Shown: positions 25,101-38,421, counted from the stretch's first letter. The stretch is 64,000 bases of DNA from Micromussa lordhowensis (GCA_964020085.1 OZ026595.1:3187201-3251200), one strand, 5' to 3'. Translations and numbers: made by a program. Notes: generated from the sequence alone by a model not told the origin.

Positions 25101-25962
25101 ATACAATCTATCGTAGCTAATGAAGAGCTTAAAAAGCAAACTACAACGGCAACGGAAACTGGAACGTCTGGCGCTATAAAGGTTTAAGACGAAATCCGAT
25201 AGGAAAACACTGAGGCAATTTCAGTTTTTAATGGACAAAAACCCTGTACCCCCGGTGTAACTTTAAGTATATTACAATCCTTTTCGTATTTTCTAAAAGC
25301 GTAAGATATTAACAGTTGCCTGAAATAACACCAAAAACATTTTTCATGGGAACTCGACCGAGAAAATAAATTTTAAAGCTCAGAGGAATTGTGCAACCAC
25401 AGGTAAAATTTCACCATCAGTTTCATTTCAACGGTACTTTCAAGTGTTTCATATAAACTTCAAAATTTCTTTTCGACATTTGATGTTGTTGGAAATGATC
25501 TATTTGGAGAAGATTTTTTTTAAAACGGTCGCACAGAAGTTTGCAATAAGATAGAAATAATATCTCGGTACAAAGTTTTTGTCCGCTTGTCACTTGAACT
25601 TCTGGTGGATTCCTTCTTAATCAGTAGAAAAATATCTCTGCACGTGCGTTATAAATTAACTTGGTACGTATCCTTAACCATCTTCTACAAACAGACAACT
25701 AAATGACCAAATTATACGTTACATGCATGAGAACAAAACCCACAGCGACGAAATTTTTTTAGCGAATTCAAGGTTTTGCTACATTTTCAGTTTTGTAACG
25801 GAGCATTGCGAGTTTTGCAGGCAACATGGGAAAATTGTTTTAGTGAAGCTGTCCTAAGCGTCGCCGTCAAGGTTGCTTAAACTCACTAATGACAATTGAG
25901 GGGCGAGTGATATCTTCCATTTCAAAACAACCTAATTATTGTCTGCACATTGTACAAGAACG

Positions 25963-25975
25963 GTTGCCAGGCAAC
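25963..25975. promoter_or_regulatory. candidate RFX X-box next to the Not gene B 3' end
   Basis: GTTGCCAGGCAAC is an exact match to the RFX dimer consensus and sits inside a 21-bp palindrome with arms AACGGTTGCC and GGCAACCGTT. It lies 25 bp past the stop codon of Not gene B and directly adjoins the polyadenylation signal. Confidence 0.5.
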
Positions 25976-25977
25976 CG

Positions 25978-25983
25978 TTTATT
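25978..25983 (-). promoter_or_regulatory. polyadenylation signal of Not gene B
   Basis: AATAAA on the minus strand, about 17 bp after the stop codon at 26000. The close spacing implies a very short 3' UTR if it is used. Confidence 0.5.
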
Positions 25984-25999
25984 GACACATAAAGTTGAG

Positions 26000-28357
26000 C
26001 TAGGGCCTCATCTTTCGCTCCATCTTATTCTTCCTCCATTTTATTCGGCGATTCTGAAACCAGACACGTACCTGTGTCTCGGTCAAGCCAAGCTGAGCAG
26101 AAAGGCGCCTCCTTTGCTGTCCCGAAATATACTGATCGATGACAAAAACGTTTTCCAGCTCGTTCAGTTGGTGAGCAGAAAAAACGGTGCGTCCTCGTTG
26201 GGGTCTCATGACTTTGTCATCCATGAGGCGGGTAACACTGTCTTCCAGGCGAGGAGGATCTGTGAAAACGCGAGAATTATTTTGAATAATAATAATTGAT
26301 TGGCTGGGAAGGCTTACTTTGAATATAGACAATGAAAAGACATGACTGCTATTCTTACTATTGTCTGAAGTCTTAGCCCTTCGCAATTTCAGCTGAAATT
26401 TCACACTCAGCATAAGATAATTTGCTCGCGGCATTTTATTCAGGTTTAGGTTTGTCGGAAGTTATAGTTTTGAGAGAATATAAGTACATATAAAAAAAGC
26501 CAGGTGAATTTTTCCTCATTGCCTATTATTCAGCAATGTAAAAATGAACTAATTTGCCATTGAGGTCTAAAATAGACAGGAAAATAACAGCAATTCAATG
26601 ATAGATTGACAGAATTATACGCGTCGATGCAAAAAGCCTTTGAAGTTTAAAGCGACGAAATACATAGAAAATTCCCCATGCATTGAGATAAGAAACCTTT
26701 CACTTCACGCACAAGTCCGTTTCGAATATTTGTAGACTGTCAATCATCGATCAATGAAGCGAAGTTTGTCCAATCAGTGTTAGCTTATAAACACTTTGAC
26801 AGTTGGGCGTTGAATTGGTTCTAACTGTAGGTGTCATAGAATAGATTTTGTTACACCCAAAAGCTGAAACGTTTCAAAGTTAGCTTATTACAAACAAATG
26901 GAAATTAGTAATAGAAGTGAAGACAAACTTAACCAAAAAAGCCCTAAAATATCCCTTCCTGAAAAGGAAGGTGTTAAATTCTGTAAGAAAAGACAGACTT
27001 AATTCACTGGTTTGGGAGCATATTTCTCTCTCCACAAGTCGAGAAAAATAGAAGTTAAGACGCATTTGAGGGAAAGTTGCGCCTCAGAAGAAAAGAAAGG
27101 ATTAGCTAATAGCTTTCATTAATAGCAATTATCTCGCTCCGTTTAAACTGTTTGGGTTTCCGGCCAAGATTAAATATCACGATTTGTAACTTACAAACCA
27201 ACTGACTTGCACGAATGAAGTCGACTTGGGTAAAATTCTCTAAAGGACACAAAACGCACTTGGCAGAAGTCGGGTCGTTTTCTTAAATGCAACCAAATTT
27301 ATTCATCGTTCGGAAAGAAAGTTCGTTTTTTCACGTCCTTGGCGAGGGAAATATTTTCTATTGGTTGCGCGTTTTAATATCAGCTAACTTATAAGCGAGT
27401 ATTTTACATGAAATCCCGAGAAAAGTCCTCCATAGATACATATCCTTGAATCTTGTTTTTATAACGGCATCGAATACTAAAATTTGCTTTGCAGGATGGC
27501 ATAGTTACAAAGCAGTATCTTCCCCTTTAGCAGCTAATAATTGGCGACGATTTGATCCCATAACAACCCTATTATCCAAAAGAAAAATGAATGAATTTGA
27601 ATTATCTTTGTATTGACGAAACGTAAACAGTGTACTTATTCTGGTTCAGTGTATGTTTTTTTTTTCAAAATCAATACGAAAAGCACTTTTGCTCAAGCAC
27701 GGTTTTCAACAGGCAAACAGAATGACCTTTGTATATCGTCTTGGCGCAATTTGGGTGGGAATCTCGCGACCGACTGAAACACATTTTTCTGAAACGTGTC
27801 CTAATAAAAATTACCCCATTTGCTCCCCTCGCCTGGTATAATGGGTTTTATGGACAAAATGGTGGGATCATAATGGGTTTATACACAAAATATTTGAAAC
27901 CATGTGTTACATTAATAACGTTTCTTTCAATGCGATTGAGAAAAGAAAAAAGGAACATTTGCACTATACCTTCAATGCTTGAGTTGGCGTTTCTTTCGAA
28001 CATCTGGTTGAAGTGTGGACTTATTGTGCCTCGTTCTACCAGTCGATATGGGTCTGTTAGCAAAACATCTTGACGTAGTGGATTCCGCGAATAATAACTG
28101 CTTCCACGGGCTGCAAGTGAGTAGTTGGAGGCCGGATATGAGGGAGATAAGCATGGGCTTAGATGAGGACTTCGAGTCGCGGGCTTGTCTCCTGGGGGAT
28201 TGTGAAGCATCTGCTCAGAAAATCGACTTGTGTTTTTCATGGAGTCGGGATGAAGACTTGGCGGCATGGAAAAATATGGGGAAGAGCTAATTGGGGGGTA
28301 AAACCAGTTCTGTGAAAGACTGGGCCAATGACTTGAAGAATTGTAGTCCGGTTGCAT
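26000..28357 (-). CDS. Not-like homeobox transcription factor, gene B
   Basis: Two exons, 28357-27970 and 26259-26000, joined by a phase-1 GT-AG intron of 1.7 kb, give 215 residues. The homeodomain spans about residues 149-208, with RGRTVFSAHQLNELE, QYISGQQRR, ETQVRVWFQNRRIKWRKNKM, Q50 and N51. It ends eight residues or fewer before the stop, so the protein has almost no C-terminal tail. The N-terminal 148 residues are rich in Ser, Pro, Tyr and Asn without a known domain. The first ATG, opening MQPDYNSSSHWPSL, is used. Upstream in-frame sequence is open but has no ATG. Length, intron phase and homeodomain position match gene A, and both are on the same strand, so tandem duplication is likely. 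Gene A has Arg where gene B has Lys in RRI(R/K)WRK. Confidence 0.9.
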
Positions 28358-30138
28358 GGTTGTGTGATATCGCACTTCGTATAAAAGAAAGCGCAGTTGA
28401 TTATGCTGCAAGCTGGCACTTTTGAGCAACACGATGGAACATAACTATGCTTTTCAAGGTGACTTGCATCAGAACTATTGATAGTATCTTAAGACAACTG
28501 TCATTAAAATCCCACCTGCCTGTCAATCTGCCAGTCAAGCAGTTATCAACGACTGGATTTCGATCTCAATTGTTTTAACATCGAACAACCCTTGTGCCTA
28601 ATTCGTGAAACTAGGCGGAATCAATGAGGCATTCTCCCTGCTGAGTGAAAACCGTTTAGCTGGAAACTAGACAAAACTAGAAGCTAGGTCAGCGAATCCA
28701 AACATAGCGAAAATGTAATTATGTCTAATTATAATGTTTGGATGTCTAAAGTCGTGTTTTTTTCTTTTTCGGGCAGACGTTTTCAAATTGGCCATTCACT
28801 TTTGAAACAAAGAACAATCGACACCTGTTATTCGTATGCAAAACGTACTGGCAAAAACAAGCTCTGTAAGCCGAATACAAGATTGACACAGCCTCGCAAC
28901 ACTCGTCCATGAACATGGAAATAACGAACTAAAATATTTCAACGAAACAATTTCTAGTATTCCGCTTTTTTGTACTTTATAACGTGCGTGATAAGTAAGA
29001 TAAAGTTTCAGTAAAAAGGCCAATATTTGATTTTTGGTGAGAGGGAATACAAATTATTAAACAGTTCTCATTTCTTTGTTTAAGTGGACGCTCCATTCTT
29101 GCGGTTAGGTTGCTGTAACAACGTGAATCCTATTTAGGGAACTTCGGAACCATTTCTTAAAATTCGGCCTTAGAATACGATAATTTGATTTTTTGAAAAC
29201 TTTCATCACCATTTCATTCACAGGTAAACGGTTAAGCCAAATTTACGTTATAACTAAACGTATTTTGACTGAAATTATCGACTAATTAACGTGATCATTT
29301 TAGCGCAGGTCTGTCTGTCTGTTTGCCGGGCAGCAAGCACGTGGTTGGAATAAATGCTAAATTTCTTGGTTCACAACAATAACCTTGCTGTGTTGTTCTT
29401 CTCATGAATTTAACATCCGCATAAATTTAACCAAATATCATTTTATTTGACGAAATGCCTTAAGAATTTGCCTTTTCTAAATCGTGACTTTTTCACAAAG
29501 ATGGTCCTCTCATCTCTCTCGATCTCTCTCATAAAACGTGTGGTTCGCCCAAAGTTGAATATGTTTACACTGTTACCGTACATTGTTTCAATCAGTTTTA
29601 TACAATCCCCAATGAAATCGACTTTAAAAGCTGATCAGTTAAAATAGCATCAATTGGGAACATATAACATGTAGTTATTCTTGGCGAGTTATCCCAATAA
29701 GGCCAAAACGGTGCATTTTATTTTGTGGTAAGTCGATCTAAATACCTGATTCCCTGTTACACGTTTGGTAGTGTTTTCTCGTTGATTTCCAGCTATGCTA
29801 ATATTTCGCTGGTCCCTCATTGTCGGTTAAAATACGGCGCTCATAGAATTTCTTAATGCCGGATCACTAAGGAAACATTACAGTTGATTTTCTTCTGAAA
29901 AGGCAAAAAAGAAATAAAGGGATAAAATAAAGGAAATATCATAGAGACCACGTACAGATAATCATACACGTGATCAGCACTTTTGGTTTTCGTGAACTCT
30001 AGTTTTGGTGTTTGCCTTTTAATAATGACAAAACATAATGGTCATAGGAAGGAATGCATTTCACATCCCTTGTGGTAGGGGAGTCGCATTTGAATTTAAG
30101 TATAAATTAATATAGTTGGACGACACGAAGTTTTATCT

Positions 30139-30185
30139 ATCATATGATATCATAGCTTATCATATCATATCATATCATATCATAT
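30139..30185. repeat. (TATCA)n microsatellite
   Basis: Tandem pentamers ATCAT/TATCA with one interruption. Simple repeat. Confidence 0.9.
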
Positions 30186-32885
30186 CGCATCGCTATAGGA
30201 AACGGAAATTTTTGACTTAGTGAGGCCTGCTACTAACAATAAATTGGACAAAAATCAGTGAAGAAATAAAGTTCTTTAACGTTTTGGGAACATAAGGAAC
30301 GACCTTCAATCAAACGAAGGAACTCAGTTGTGATCAAGTGCACGCACGCGAATTTTGTAATCGGACCTTTTAATGGCTTCCTGCGCTAAAACTTGATATC
30401 GATAACATAATTGAACTTTTTGTAGCGTAATTTCATTTAAAAGAATGATCAATTGCGCGCTTTACATAAATAAAACTTAAAGATACAACGCACAATGATT
30501 CAACGTACAAATTCATGATGATCACGGTAGAAAAAAAGCAAGGCTATCCCCCAAAAGGTTTCCTTTCCCATCTCCGAAAGACTCCGGTTTTTGAACGAGT
30601 GAAAAAATTGTCTTTGATCCCCCGTTTGCTCCTATTTTCAGGTGATTCCAAATTCACTACATTTCGTATTCATCTAAAAGGATCAGCTCTGATAAAGACG
30701 TTCTCGAATACCTTTCAGAGCAATAGCGGCTATGGTGAAAAATAGCAGTTATGAGGTATCGTCGCTTGGAATCATATAATTCTCAATGGTCACTATTCTT
30801 TTGTTTTATTTCATTTCTTTAACCGACCGAACGACTCACAATTACGAGAGACAGAAACTTCATTTTATAGCGATGGCCTAAGAAATGAAATCTAAAGCAT
30901 ACAAGTTGCAAATCTCCACTGCTGAAAATATATGTGCTAAGGTCGTGGTTTAATTAATTTCACCCTTGGTAAAAATTGGTATATTCCTTTGTTCTGGTGT
31001 ATGATAATGTACCTTACGATGTATTCGAAACAATTTTTTGCAACGTAATGAGAGGTAATGACTTATTAATCTTCAGCGGTTTAGCTGTAGCTGACATGAA
31101 CGCTCCAAAGTTAAAGATCGTTCCTCTCAGGGGAAAGAACAACCAGTCAAACAGAGAAAAGAAGAGATCTTTTTAGCTTGGGTGGTTTGTTGCTCCATTT
31201 CAGATCATGTGATGATACCCTTGAGAACTCTCGGTTTCAAATTTTCAAAATAGTCACGAGTGTATAAATGAATATTGTTTTGATGGTGAGAGAACAATTT
31301 TCTAGAGAATATCACGTGGTCTGAAATGGGAAAACAGACCGCCGAAGGTAAAAAGATCTATTAGCAACAATGTAAACGCGTGCGTGATTAAAAAATGGGC
31401 TAGAAATTAAAGTGCTTATTCAGTTAGATGTTTAATATGAACAACATCAGTTCTCCTTCTAATTGCAATGTATGACGGGGTGCATAGGACATCGACTGAA
31501 TGAGAAACAATATTTTGTTACAGTTGTTTACAGAGCATTATTGAACTGTGATAAACAGTATTTCGATGTAATATTGTTCTGCCGATATTTTCTTTTTTAA
31601 TTTCTTTTGAAATTGGCTGAAGAAATAAGTTAGTTCCTACTGATTTATTTTACAATCTTATTTACATCCTCCGTTAAATCTTCATTAGTCTACTAAAAAC
31701 TATAAAATTATGGAACCGTCCTTAGAATAAGAGGAGAAACATCGCGGTTTGTATACATCTCGAAAAATTTAGCCTAAAGTTTTTAAAGTTCGTCTTTTGT
31801 GATCGGTGTTAATATTCTCCAAAACCATCCTTAGCCATTGTTGTTTCTTTATGGTTTACTATTATCTCTTTGGTGTTTTTCTATCTTAGCCGTAAACTGC
31901 TATTTTTAGGCTTCAATTTAAAGGTGATTTCTACGTCTGTGGCCTCAACAACTCAAATACTGTAACTGAACTCCTTTAAATTCCTATGGCAACAATTTAA
32001 GATCGCCCGAAACTCAAAGAGATGATAAGAAATAGATCTGACGTGAATGAAAACAGGAACAGAGGCAAAAAAAAAAATACTTGAAGCGCGTCAGCTCTGT
32101 ACAACATGTCCAGAGCAATAAACGTTAATTAGATCTGAGCAATGACGCGCAGCTGGCGAGCGACCAGTCAGCTTGTGCAAATTCAAACTGCGGACAATTA
32201 AAATAGCAACTCATGATTGTCAAACCGACAACGTTTTTCATGAACTGGCATTCCATTTAAGAATTTCGCAATTATGTGTGTCGGTGTTATAACACTTCTC
32301 AATTCAATTCCAAACAGAAACACGAACAATTCAGTTATTTGTAGAGGAGAAGTGAACGAAGAGTTTTGTTACATGATCTGTTGTAGATACGTTTTCATCC
32401 AACTGAGAACTGCGTTTCATTCGGTTGGATCGATGAGAAAGAATCACATGACTCGCCTCACAACTGAAAACTACCAACGGCAACAACAGCTTGGACCTTG
32501 AACCTTGGACTTCACGTGATCAGGGCGTGCGTGTCGAAACCATGGCGGTACTAAAACACCAAATTGTGGAAAGAAACGAAAAGTCTTTATTCCTTGTTAT
32601 GCACATACGAGTGACAAAGCAGATAAAATACAAAAATAATTTGCTCGCGCAAAAAGGAATTTGGCCTACAGTCGGAAGTAGCAATTTCATAAATGTATTC
32701 ATACGGTTTCTAGCCCATGACAGTTATACAGTTGTGAGGTGAGTCAAAACTTAAATGCAGTTTTAAGTTGGATGAGGCTTATATAACAAATCATGCGACC
32801 AAAAGCTTTTTTCACTTCTTAGGCATCCTCTATAAACCAGTGAAGTGAAATATTTGTGTCTCTGCTTGGAATTGAGGATACTTAC

Positions 32886-33000
32886 ATTGCAACAACAACA
32901 ACAACAACAACAACAAACTTTATTTCACCCCAGAGTTAGAAGTCACAATGTTATAGCGTAAAAATCAAACTGATAGGGACGCTAGCTACCTGAAATAACC
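32886..33000 (-). mobile_element. 3' tail of a LINE (minus orientation)
   Basis: Read on the minus strand, GAAATAAAGTTTGTTGTTG ends in a (TTG)n run. A short A-rich signal followed by a microsatellite tail is the usual 3' end of CR1/L2/RTE-like retrotransposons in invertebrates. The 5' limit could not be found and no coding part was recognised. Confidence 0.5.
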
Positions 33001-36000
33001 TAAGAGTTAAAAATGCTAGGCAGCCAGTTAATAGAAAAGATATTTTACACGTTTAGGTCAGGGACACAAACCAAACAGATATAGACACACAAAAAAGAAT
33101 AATTGTATATTCAAATAGAGAATCGTTATGCCACTGACACAAATAATTACGAAATTTTTAAATGAAATGTCAATTCATGGTCTTATGAATGTTAGTGTTG
33201 TTGGATGTCATGGCTGCTGTCGTAATTTTGCCCTGTCAGTGTTGACAATCCTCAAAACTGAGTGTTAATAGGGTCAACAAAACACCTTTCATGACTGTCC
33301 CCATGAGAAACAGTGATGCGTTTTGCTTCCTTCGTTACTCGTCGGCGCCCGATGTTTCCTCGATGTTCCCCGAGGCGAAATTAAACCGACAGAAACACGG
33401 ATAGGAGAAACAACAACGCACTGTATTACGCGGGACCAGTCATGCTCATAATTAAATTTTATTTTTACTTAAAGAAATCCATTTCAATGCAAATTCCAAC
33501 GTTCAAATCGTAAAGCAATGATAAAAATTTCAGACTTCAACCTTTAGGCATGGTGCTGCGAGAAAACCAGAATAACAAAAAGTCAGTTACCAAGCTCGTT
33601 CTCTTCAAAAATATTTGCGGAGTTTTGAAATGTCTTTCATAGTTTGTAAAACCCAAGCAACCTGAAAAAACATTTTGCAGATCAAATATCCATTTTACGT
33701 AAAAGTTCAAGTCTCAGTATTATAATCGTTTCGATTCGTATTTGCCGGATACAAGGTTTCATATTTACATTCAGTTTCGTGGCAAAAATGCGGCAAGTTT
33801 TGATTTAATCCCTGATCATCAAGGCTTTGGTGTATAAAAAGGAAAACGTATAAAAAAAAATTCAAATTTCTGAGTTTCACCTAGATTCTTGAAAGCATTT
33901 TCTCTTGACTAAATGTAGAATACCGTGCGAAAAATGAATTAGCCTGCGAACTCTGACGGATTTCTAAAAAGCCGGAAATTCGTCTATTTTCGCAGATTAA
34001 ACATGATATGGAATTCAATCAGTTCTTAAAAGCATTAGTTTCCGTCACAGGAAGGAAAACCGTTATGATACAGACAAAAATCACATCGTAAATTTGCAGT
34101 TCATCAATTGCGACTTCTCTGCCCTTTGTAATTTCCTTGCGTATTATTTCAATATGCTATCTAAAAGTATCGGAGACGCCGCAAGAAGAAGAGCGAACTT
34201 GGCTTGTCAAGTCGCCTTCGAAGGCCGTAAAGCCTTTCCAAGTTTTCAGAGACTTGTTGGTATCAATATTTCGGCTAAAGCTTTCGTTTCTCATCCCTCA
34301 AAATTCAAAAGGGGTATCTCAAATGCAAACACTACTGCGGAAAAAGTAGCTGACAAATCAAACTAAATTGTAAAGGCTAACTGAAGAAGTAGATTTAATT
34401 TCCGGAACTCCAGTGCATTTTAAAAGATCAATTAAAAAGATATCGAGTTACTAAATAACTCAGTCTATAGCTAAAATCCACGGCACTGGCCTGTAGTCTT
34501 TTTTTGTTTTTAGTAATATCAGGTCATCATATCATAGATCAAGATCTAAGGCTACCGCGGAACAAATCAACTCATTTTGTGTCTCCATTTCAAACAGGCT
34601 GTGGGGATAATGTGTTCTAAACGTAAGCCTCCAAATTGTCAACATTCATGAGACATAAATAAATCAAGAACACTTTTTTCGAAACTGGAATCAACAAGAC
34701 TAGCTGACAGGTATTAACTTCACCTCATTCCACATTTTACAACTGAATAGGAAACCTCACGTTTCAATTTAGGTATAATCTTTTGATTCCTCGGTAATCT
34801 TACCTATTTTTCCCCTAATGCTCTTATCAATCTCACACTTTGTGTTTTGGCGCATACGTAATTTTGTTTTGTAAATTTCGAAAACTAATGGGTTGAGGTT
34901 TCACGCAATTTCTAGCATTTTTTGATAAATTCAACTACTCGCGGCGCCAAATTGCAAATAGAGCTAAAGTGCACCCTTTTTGGTTGCAAACTAAAATCGC
35001 CGTTTGTGTACATAACCAAATGATCAATTTCTGTTGATCCATTAAGGAGACTTCCCACTTCTGAATTTATTTATTCTGTGGATTGGTTTGGCTCAGCTCA
35101 TCCAAGATCTAACAGTACCTGATTCGCGCGGCGGCGACCAGTTCCGTGAATGGCAAGCAATCGAACGATTCTTCAGTGGAATTGCAGGTAGGGAGTTCAG
35201 TGCACTCCGGATAATTCTTGTCCTTCTTATTAAAGTATAATGTTTTTCACTTGATCTCAAGGCACTAGCATAAATGACAGCTGCAGTGGTACTTATACAG
35301 CCTTCTGTTAGCTTGGGATGTTTTATTAAACTAAATCGCATTAAAAGAGCACTTTTCTTTATTTTTCCATTAGATGTTGAAATCATTTTAAACGTGTTTA
35401 AAGGAAAGATATTACTTTACGTGCGAACAAGAGAAATTCTTGGCCTGTAAAATAAAGCTAATATACAATTAATTTGGAAACGTTTCTAAGCGGGGTAGAA
35501 GAAAACTTTAAATCAAGTTTTTTTTTTAAATCCTTTTTCTGTTAGTATTTTGTGTCTGGGGCTAAAGATTCTAATTTAATAGTGGATAAAATTTTGAGGA
35601 AAGCCGCAAATCATATCGCAACATTTTTTTTGACGCATTCTTAACAGTTGCACATGTAATATCGTTTTTTTTTTATCGTTGAATAATCTTTGGAATATTA
35701 GAAGTCAGTTTCTTTGCGTGTGCAAAAGACGATAATAAAATTGTATTTTCGAACAACCCATCTTTCTCTAAAAGTCTCGACCCATTTTAGTCATTTTTTA
35801 TTGCCGGCTTAGCTTGTCCATTTTCGGTAAGATCAGAAGGCGGAAGCGAGACATAAAATATGAATCTTTTTTGCTTCAGTGATTGTACCCACGGATTAAA
35901 AGCTGAGTTACTTTTTAAAATGTATATTGTTAGTGAAAGAACAAGGATTAGCCTGGAAAAAAAAAAACCTGAAACAAATTTATTATCAAACAAAAAAAGC

Positions 36001-36299
36001 TTTTACAAAACAGTTTAAAAATGAGGCCCCTAAGGTAACTTAACCTCTTCCTTTGAGCCGAATGCCCCGCTAAATTAAAAGCTATAAAATGGAATTAACT
36101 TAGATGCATTTCCAACTATGAACACGTAAATTTAAAACAGCCTTTTAATATAAAAAGAAGACATCTAACCTATGTTTGTCTCATGGTTTTGGGTTGCCAA
36201 ATTGGACTGCACTTTTTGATATAATTAAACCATCCCCATAAAATGTTTTGTTTCCATCAACCTCTCATTCGTGAAAGTGGGTCGATCGGTCGGGTTGAA

Positions 36300-36620
36300 A
36301 GAAGAAAGCGAAAACCGATATCGCACGAATCGCGAAGCGATGGGTGCGATATCGGTTTTCAAGTGCAATTTAACGCGGAATTCATGAGTCAGGTAATGAA
36401 TTTTCCTTGAATCGCATAATTGAATAAAATTGTAGAAAAAGACATTGTAGAAAAACTTTTTTTGCAGTTGTTGTGTTACAATTTGACGACAGTTGTTACG
36501 TAGATGCGAAACAATATCACTAAGCCTCGTTTTCAACTCGCAATTCCACGCTAAATACCTCGCTTCGTAAACCAATCAGAATGCAAGATTTTATTCAATT
36601 ATGCGATTCTATAAAACATT
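36300..36620 (+). repeat. MITE of the 'CCGATATCGG-hairpin' family, copy 1
   Basis: It starts with a hairpin at 36309-36382 (GAAAACCGATATCGCAC ... GTGCGATATCGGTTTTC) followed by TTTAACGCGGAATTC. It then runs through CAATATCACTAAGCCTCG and AACCAATCAGAATGC to ATTCAATTATGCGATTC. The whole unit recurs inverted at 56648-56992. No coding content. Confidence 0.85.
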
Positions 36621-36863
36621 GACAAGTCAGCAGTAAATACGTCACACTAAAAGATCGGTTGAAAGATAGCAAAATATGAGAGCTGATATATTTAAGCAAT
36701 AGAGCACATTTTTCGTGTTTGCATAGCCTCATCTAAACAATCCGGGTTTGGAAGAATTCGAGACAGTTATGCAAACTCGAAACGGCGTGTAGGATTTTGT
36801 AAAATTTCGAAGGTAAAATTTCGAGGGTCCAGTTAATATTTTAAAAACGTTAATATTACTTAG

Positions 36864-37645
36864 CTCTTATTAACCGAGCTGGAGGTCTGTATGGGAGAAT
36901 CTTGACCGAGGCCAAGATTCTCCCATACAGACCGACTAAGCTCGGTTAATAAGATGTTTATCATATGGCAAACAAGAACAATTTGATTCGTTTGATATAA
37001 CTGGTTTGTACTAACTGACATGTGGCTTGCAAACAGCGATGAGCTGAACTTAATTCTGCCAAAGTTTGCTCGCCCTCTTTACTTTTTTTTCTCATCGGGC
37101 TTTTTGACACTTCCGTAAATAAATATTGTTAGAAGAAAATAGTCAACATTTTTGCATTTCAATTTGCAACTTTCTCACCGCAACTTTTTTACCGGTCTAG
37201 ATGGGAAAATCTAGACTGCTTCCTATATCGATTTCAGCCAATCAAATTCGTGAATTCGGTAGCTCCCAGTCCTAGTGAGACACAGCCATATAACAATCTC
37301 CCATACAGACGGACTAAGCTTGGTTAATAAGATGTTTATTATATGGCGCAAACAAGAACAATTTAATCCGTTCAATGTAACTGGTTTGAACTAACTGACA
37401 TTTTGCTTGCAAATGGTGATGAGCTGAATTTAATTCTGCCAAAGTTTGCTTTTTCTCTTTACTTTTTTTTTCTCATCAGGCGTTTTGGCACTGCCATAAA
37501 TAAATATTGTTACATGAAAATAGTGAATGAGTTTTGCATTTCAGTTTGCAACATTTTCACTGCAAACATTACCGGTCTAGATGCCGGAATATCGATTCGT
37601 GAATTTGGTAGATCCCAGTCCTTGTGAGACAGAGCCATATAATAA
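36864..37645. repeat. tandemly duplicated 'GGTTAATAAG' MITE, period 378 bp
   Basis: Two units each contain CTAAGCTCGGTTAATAAGAT (or the same with TTGG), GATGAGCTGAA, TAATTCTGCCAAAGTTTGCT, ACCGGTCTAGATG and a GAGACA(C/G)AGCCATATAA end. GGTTAATAAG starts at 36944 and 37322. The first unit has a clear hairpin, GGTCTGTATGGGAGAATCTT and its complement. The second keeps only the right arm of it. The same ends occur at 5275 and 43160. Confidence 0.85.
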
Positions 37646-37659
37646 TAATATTTTAATAC

Positions 37660-38104
37660 TAAACAAATATTTAAGGTGGCTCGAAACAGTTTCCAGCACC
37701 TTCCAAGATGTAGACTTGGATGGGTCATTATAAGCACTCTCTATCAATTAGTGCCAAAATCTTGGTATCAAAAAACTGCCCAATCATTGGTGAACATGTT
37801 GCTGTCAAATTTGTGGCACAATAGGTTAACATAGCAATTTTAGCTTTAAGCGCTTGTTGCTCAAAAACGTGCTTGATGACCACTATTTTTTATTATCGAA
37901 TTATGACTAAAAAACAAGATCGGTGACCCCTATTTTTTATTATCGAATCATGATAAGCATGATAAGATGCAATTTTTGCAAAGTTTAAAAACATTCTGTC
38001 CACTGGGTTCAGAACTACCTTAAAATTTCGAAAATTTAAGTTGCATCTTATCATGCTTATCATGATTCGATAATAAAAATAGGGGTCACCGAGCTTGTTT
38101 TTGA
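37660..38104. repeat. hairpin element with 65-bp arms
   Basis: The arm at 37911-37976 (CGGTGACCCCTATTTTTTAT ... GATAAGCATGATAAGATGCA) is the inverted complement of 38037-38104. The left arm also contains a degraded direct copy starting at 37880. The element begins near AAGGTGGCTCGAAACAG at 37673. Confidence 0.75.
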
Positions 38105-38134
38105 GTTATAAGGCTGCTTTTAGCAGGTCATATT

Positions 38135-38148
38135 GTTGCTATGGTAAC
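38135..38148. promoter_or_regulatory. RFX X-box-like site
   Basis: GTTGCTATGGTAAC fits the loose RFX consensus. It lies within repeat DNA just after the hairpin element, so it may be carried by the repeat and not regulate a local gene. Confidence 0.3.
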
Positions 38149-38280
38149 CTGTTATGTAAAATACATGATAGTAACTTGATTACCAATGAGTGGGAATTTG
38201 TATGGTACAGGTGGTATGACACCATTAGTGTAGCATCACTTGTTAAACAGTGGCAGTATTCACCCTTCAAAGCACTTTCA

Positions 38281-38421
38281 CCGTGTTTACATAGCCTCAT
38301 CTAAGCACGAGGAGGGTTGGGAGAATTCGAGACAGTTATGCAAACCCGAGACACAGTCGAGGGTTTGCATAGCTTTCGGGAATTCTCCCAGCCCCCCGAG
38401 TAAAGCTATGTAAACACGGAA
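38281..38421. repeat. fold-back element, copy of the composite's end hairpin
   Basis: CCGTGTTTACATAGC ... GGGTTGGGAGAATTC on the left pairs with GGGAATTCTCCCAGCCC ... GCTATGTAAACACGG on the right, giving arms of about 60 bp. It is closely related to the outer arms at 36690 and 40185-40360. Confidence 0.8.

Larger units (their letters stand above)
20557..25977. other. intergenic region between the two Not genes
   Basis: No supported exon was found on either strand. It should contain the Not gene A promoter. Apart from the palindrome at 22145-22174 and the X-box at 25963, I see AT-rich unique-looking DNA and no clear transposon ends, in contrast to the flanking regions. Confidence 0.6.
28358..36299. 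other. gene-poor intergenic region
   Basis: No supported gene. It contains a (TATCA)n microsatellite at about 30139-30185, an (AAC)n tract with a probable LINE tail at 32886-33000 and AT-rich DNA. Open frames such as 34094-34366 and 35093-35386 have no recognisable domain. A frame at 32541-32742 starts with ATGGCGGTAC and ends at a good donor AG|GTGAGT, but no partner exon was recognised. Confidence 0.55.

Noticed and set aside
32491..32742. Open frame on plus with ATGGCGGTAC and a good AG|GTGAGT donor, possible first exon
   Set aside because: No downstream exon, known domain or family similarity could be recognised within the window.
34094..34366. 90-codon plus-strand frame
   Set aside because: No domain or splice evidence, in AT-rich intergenic DNA.
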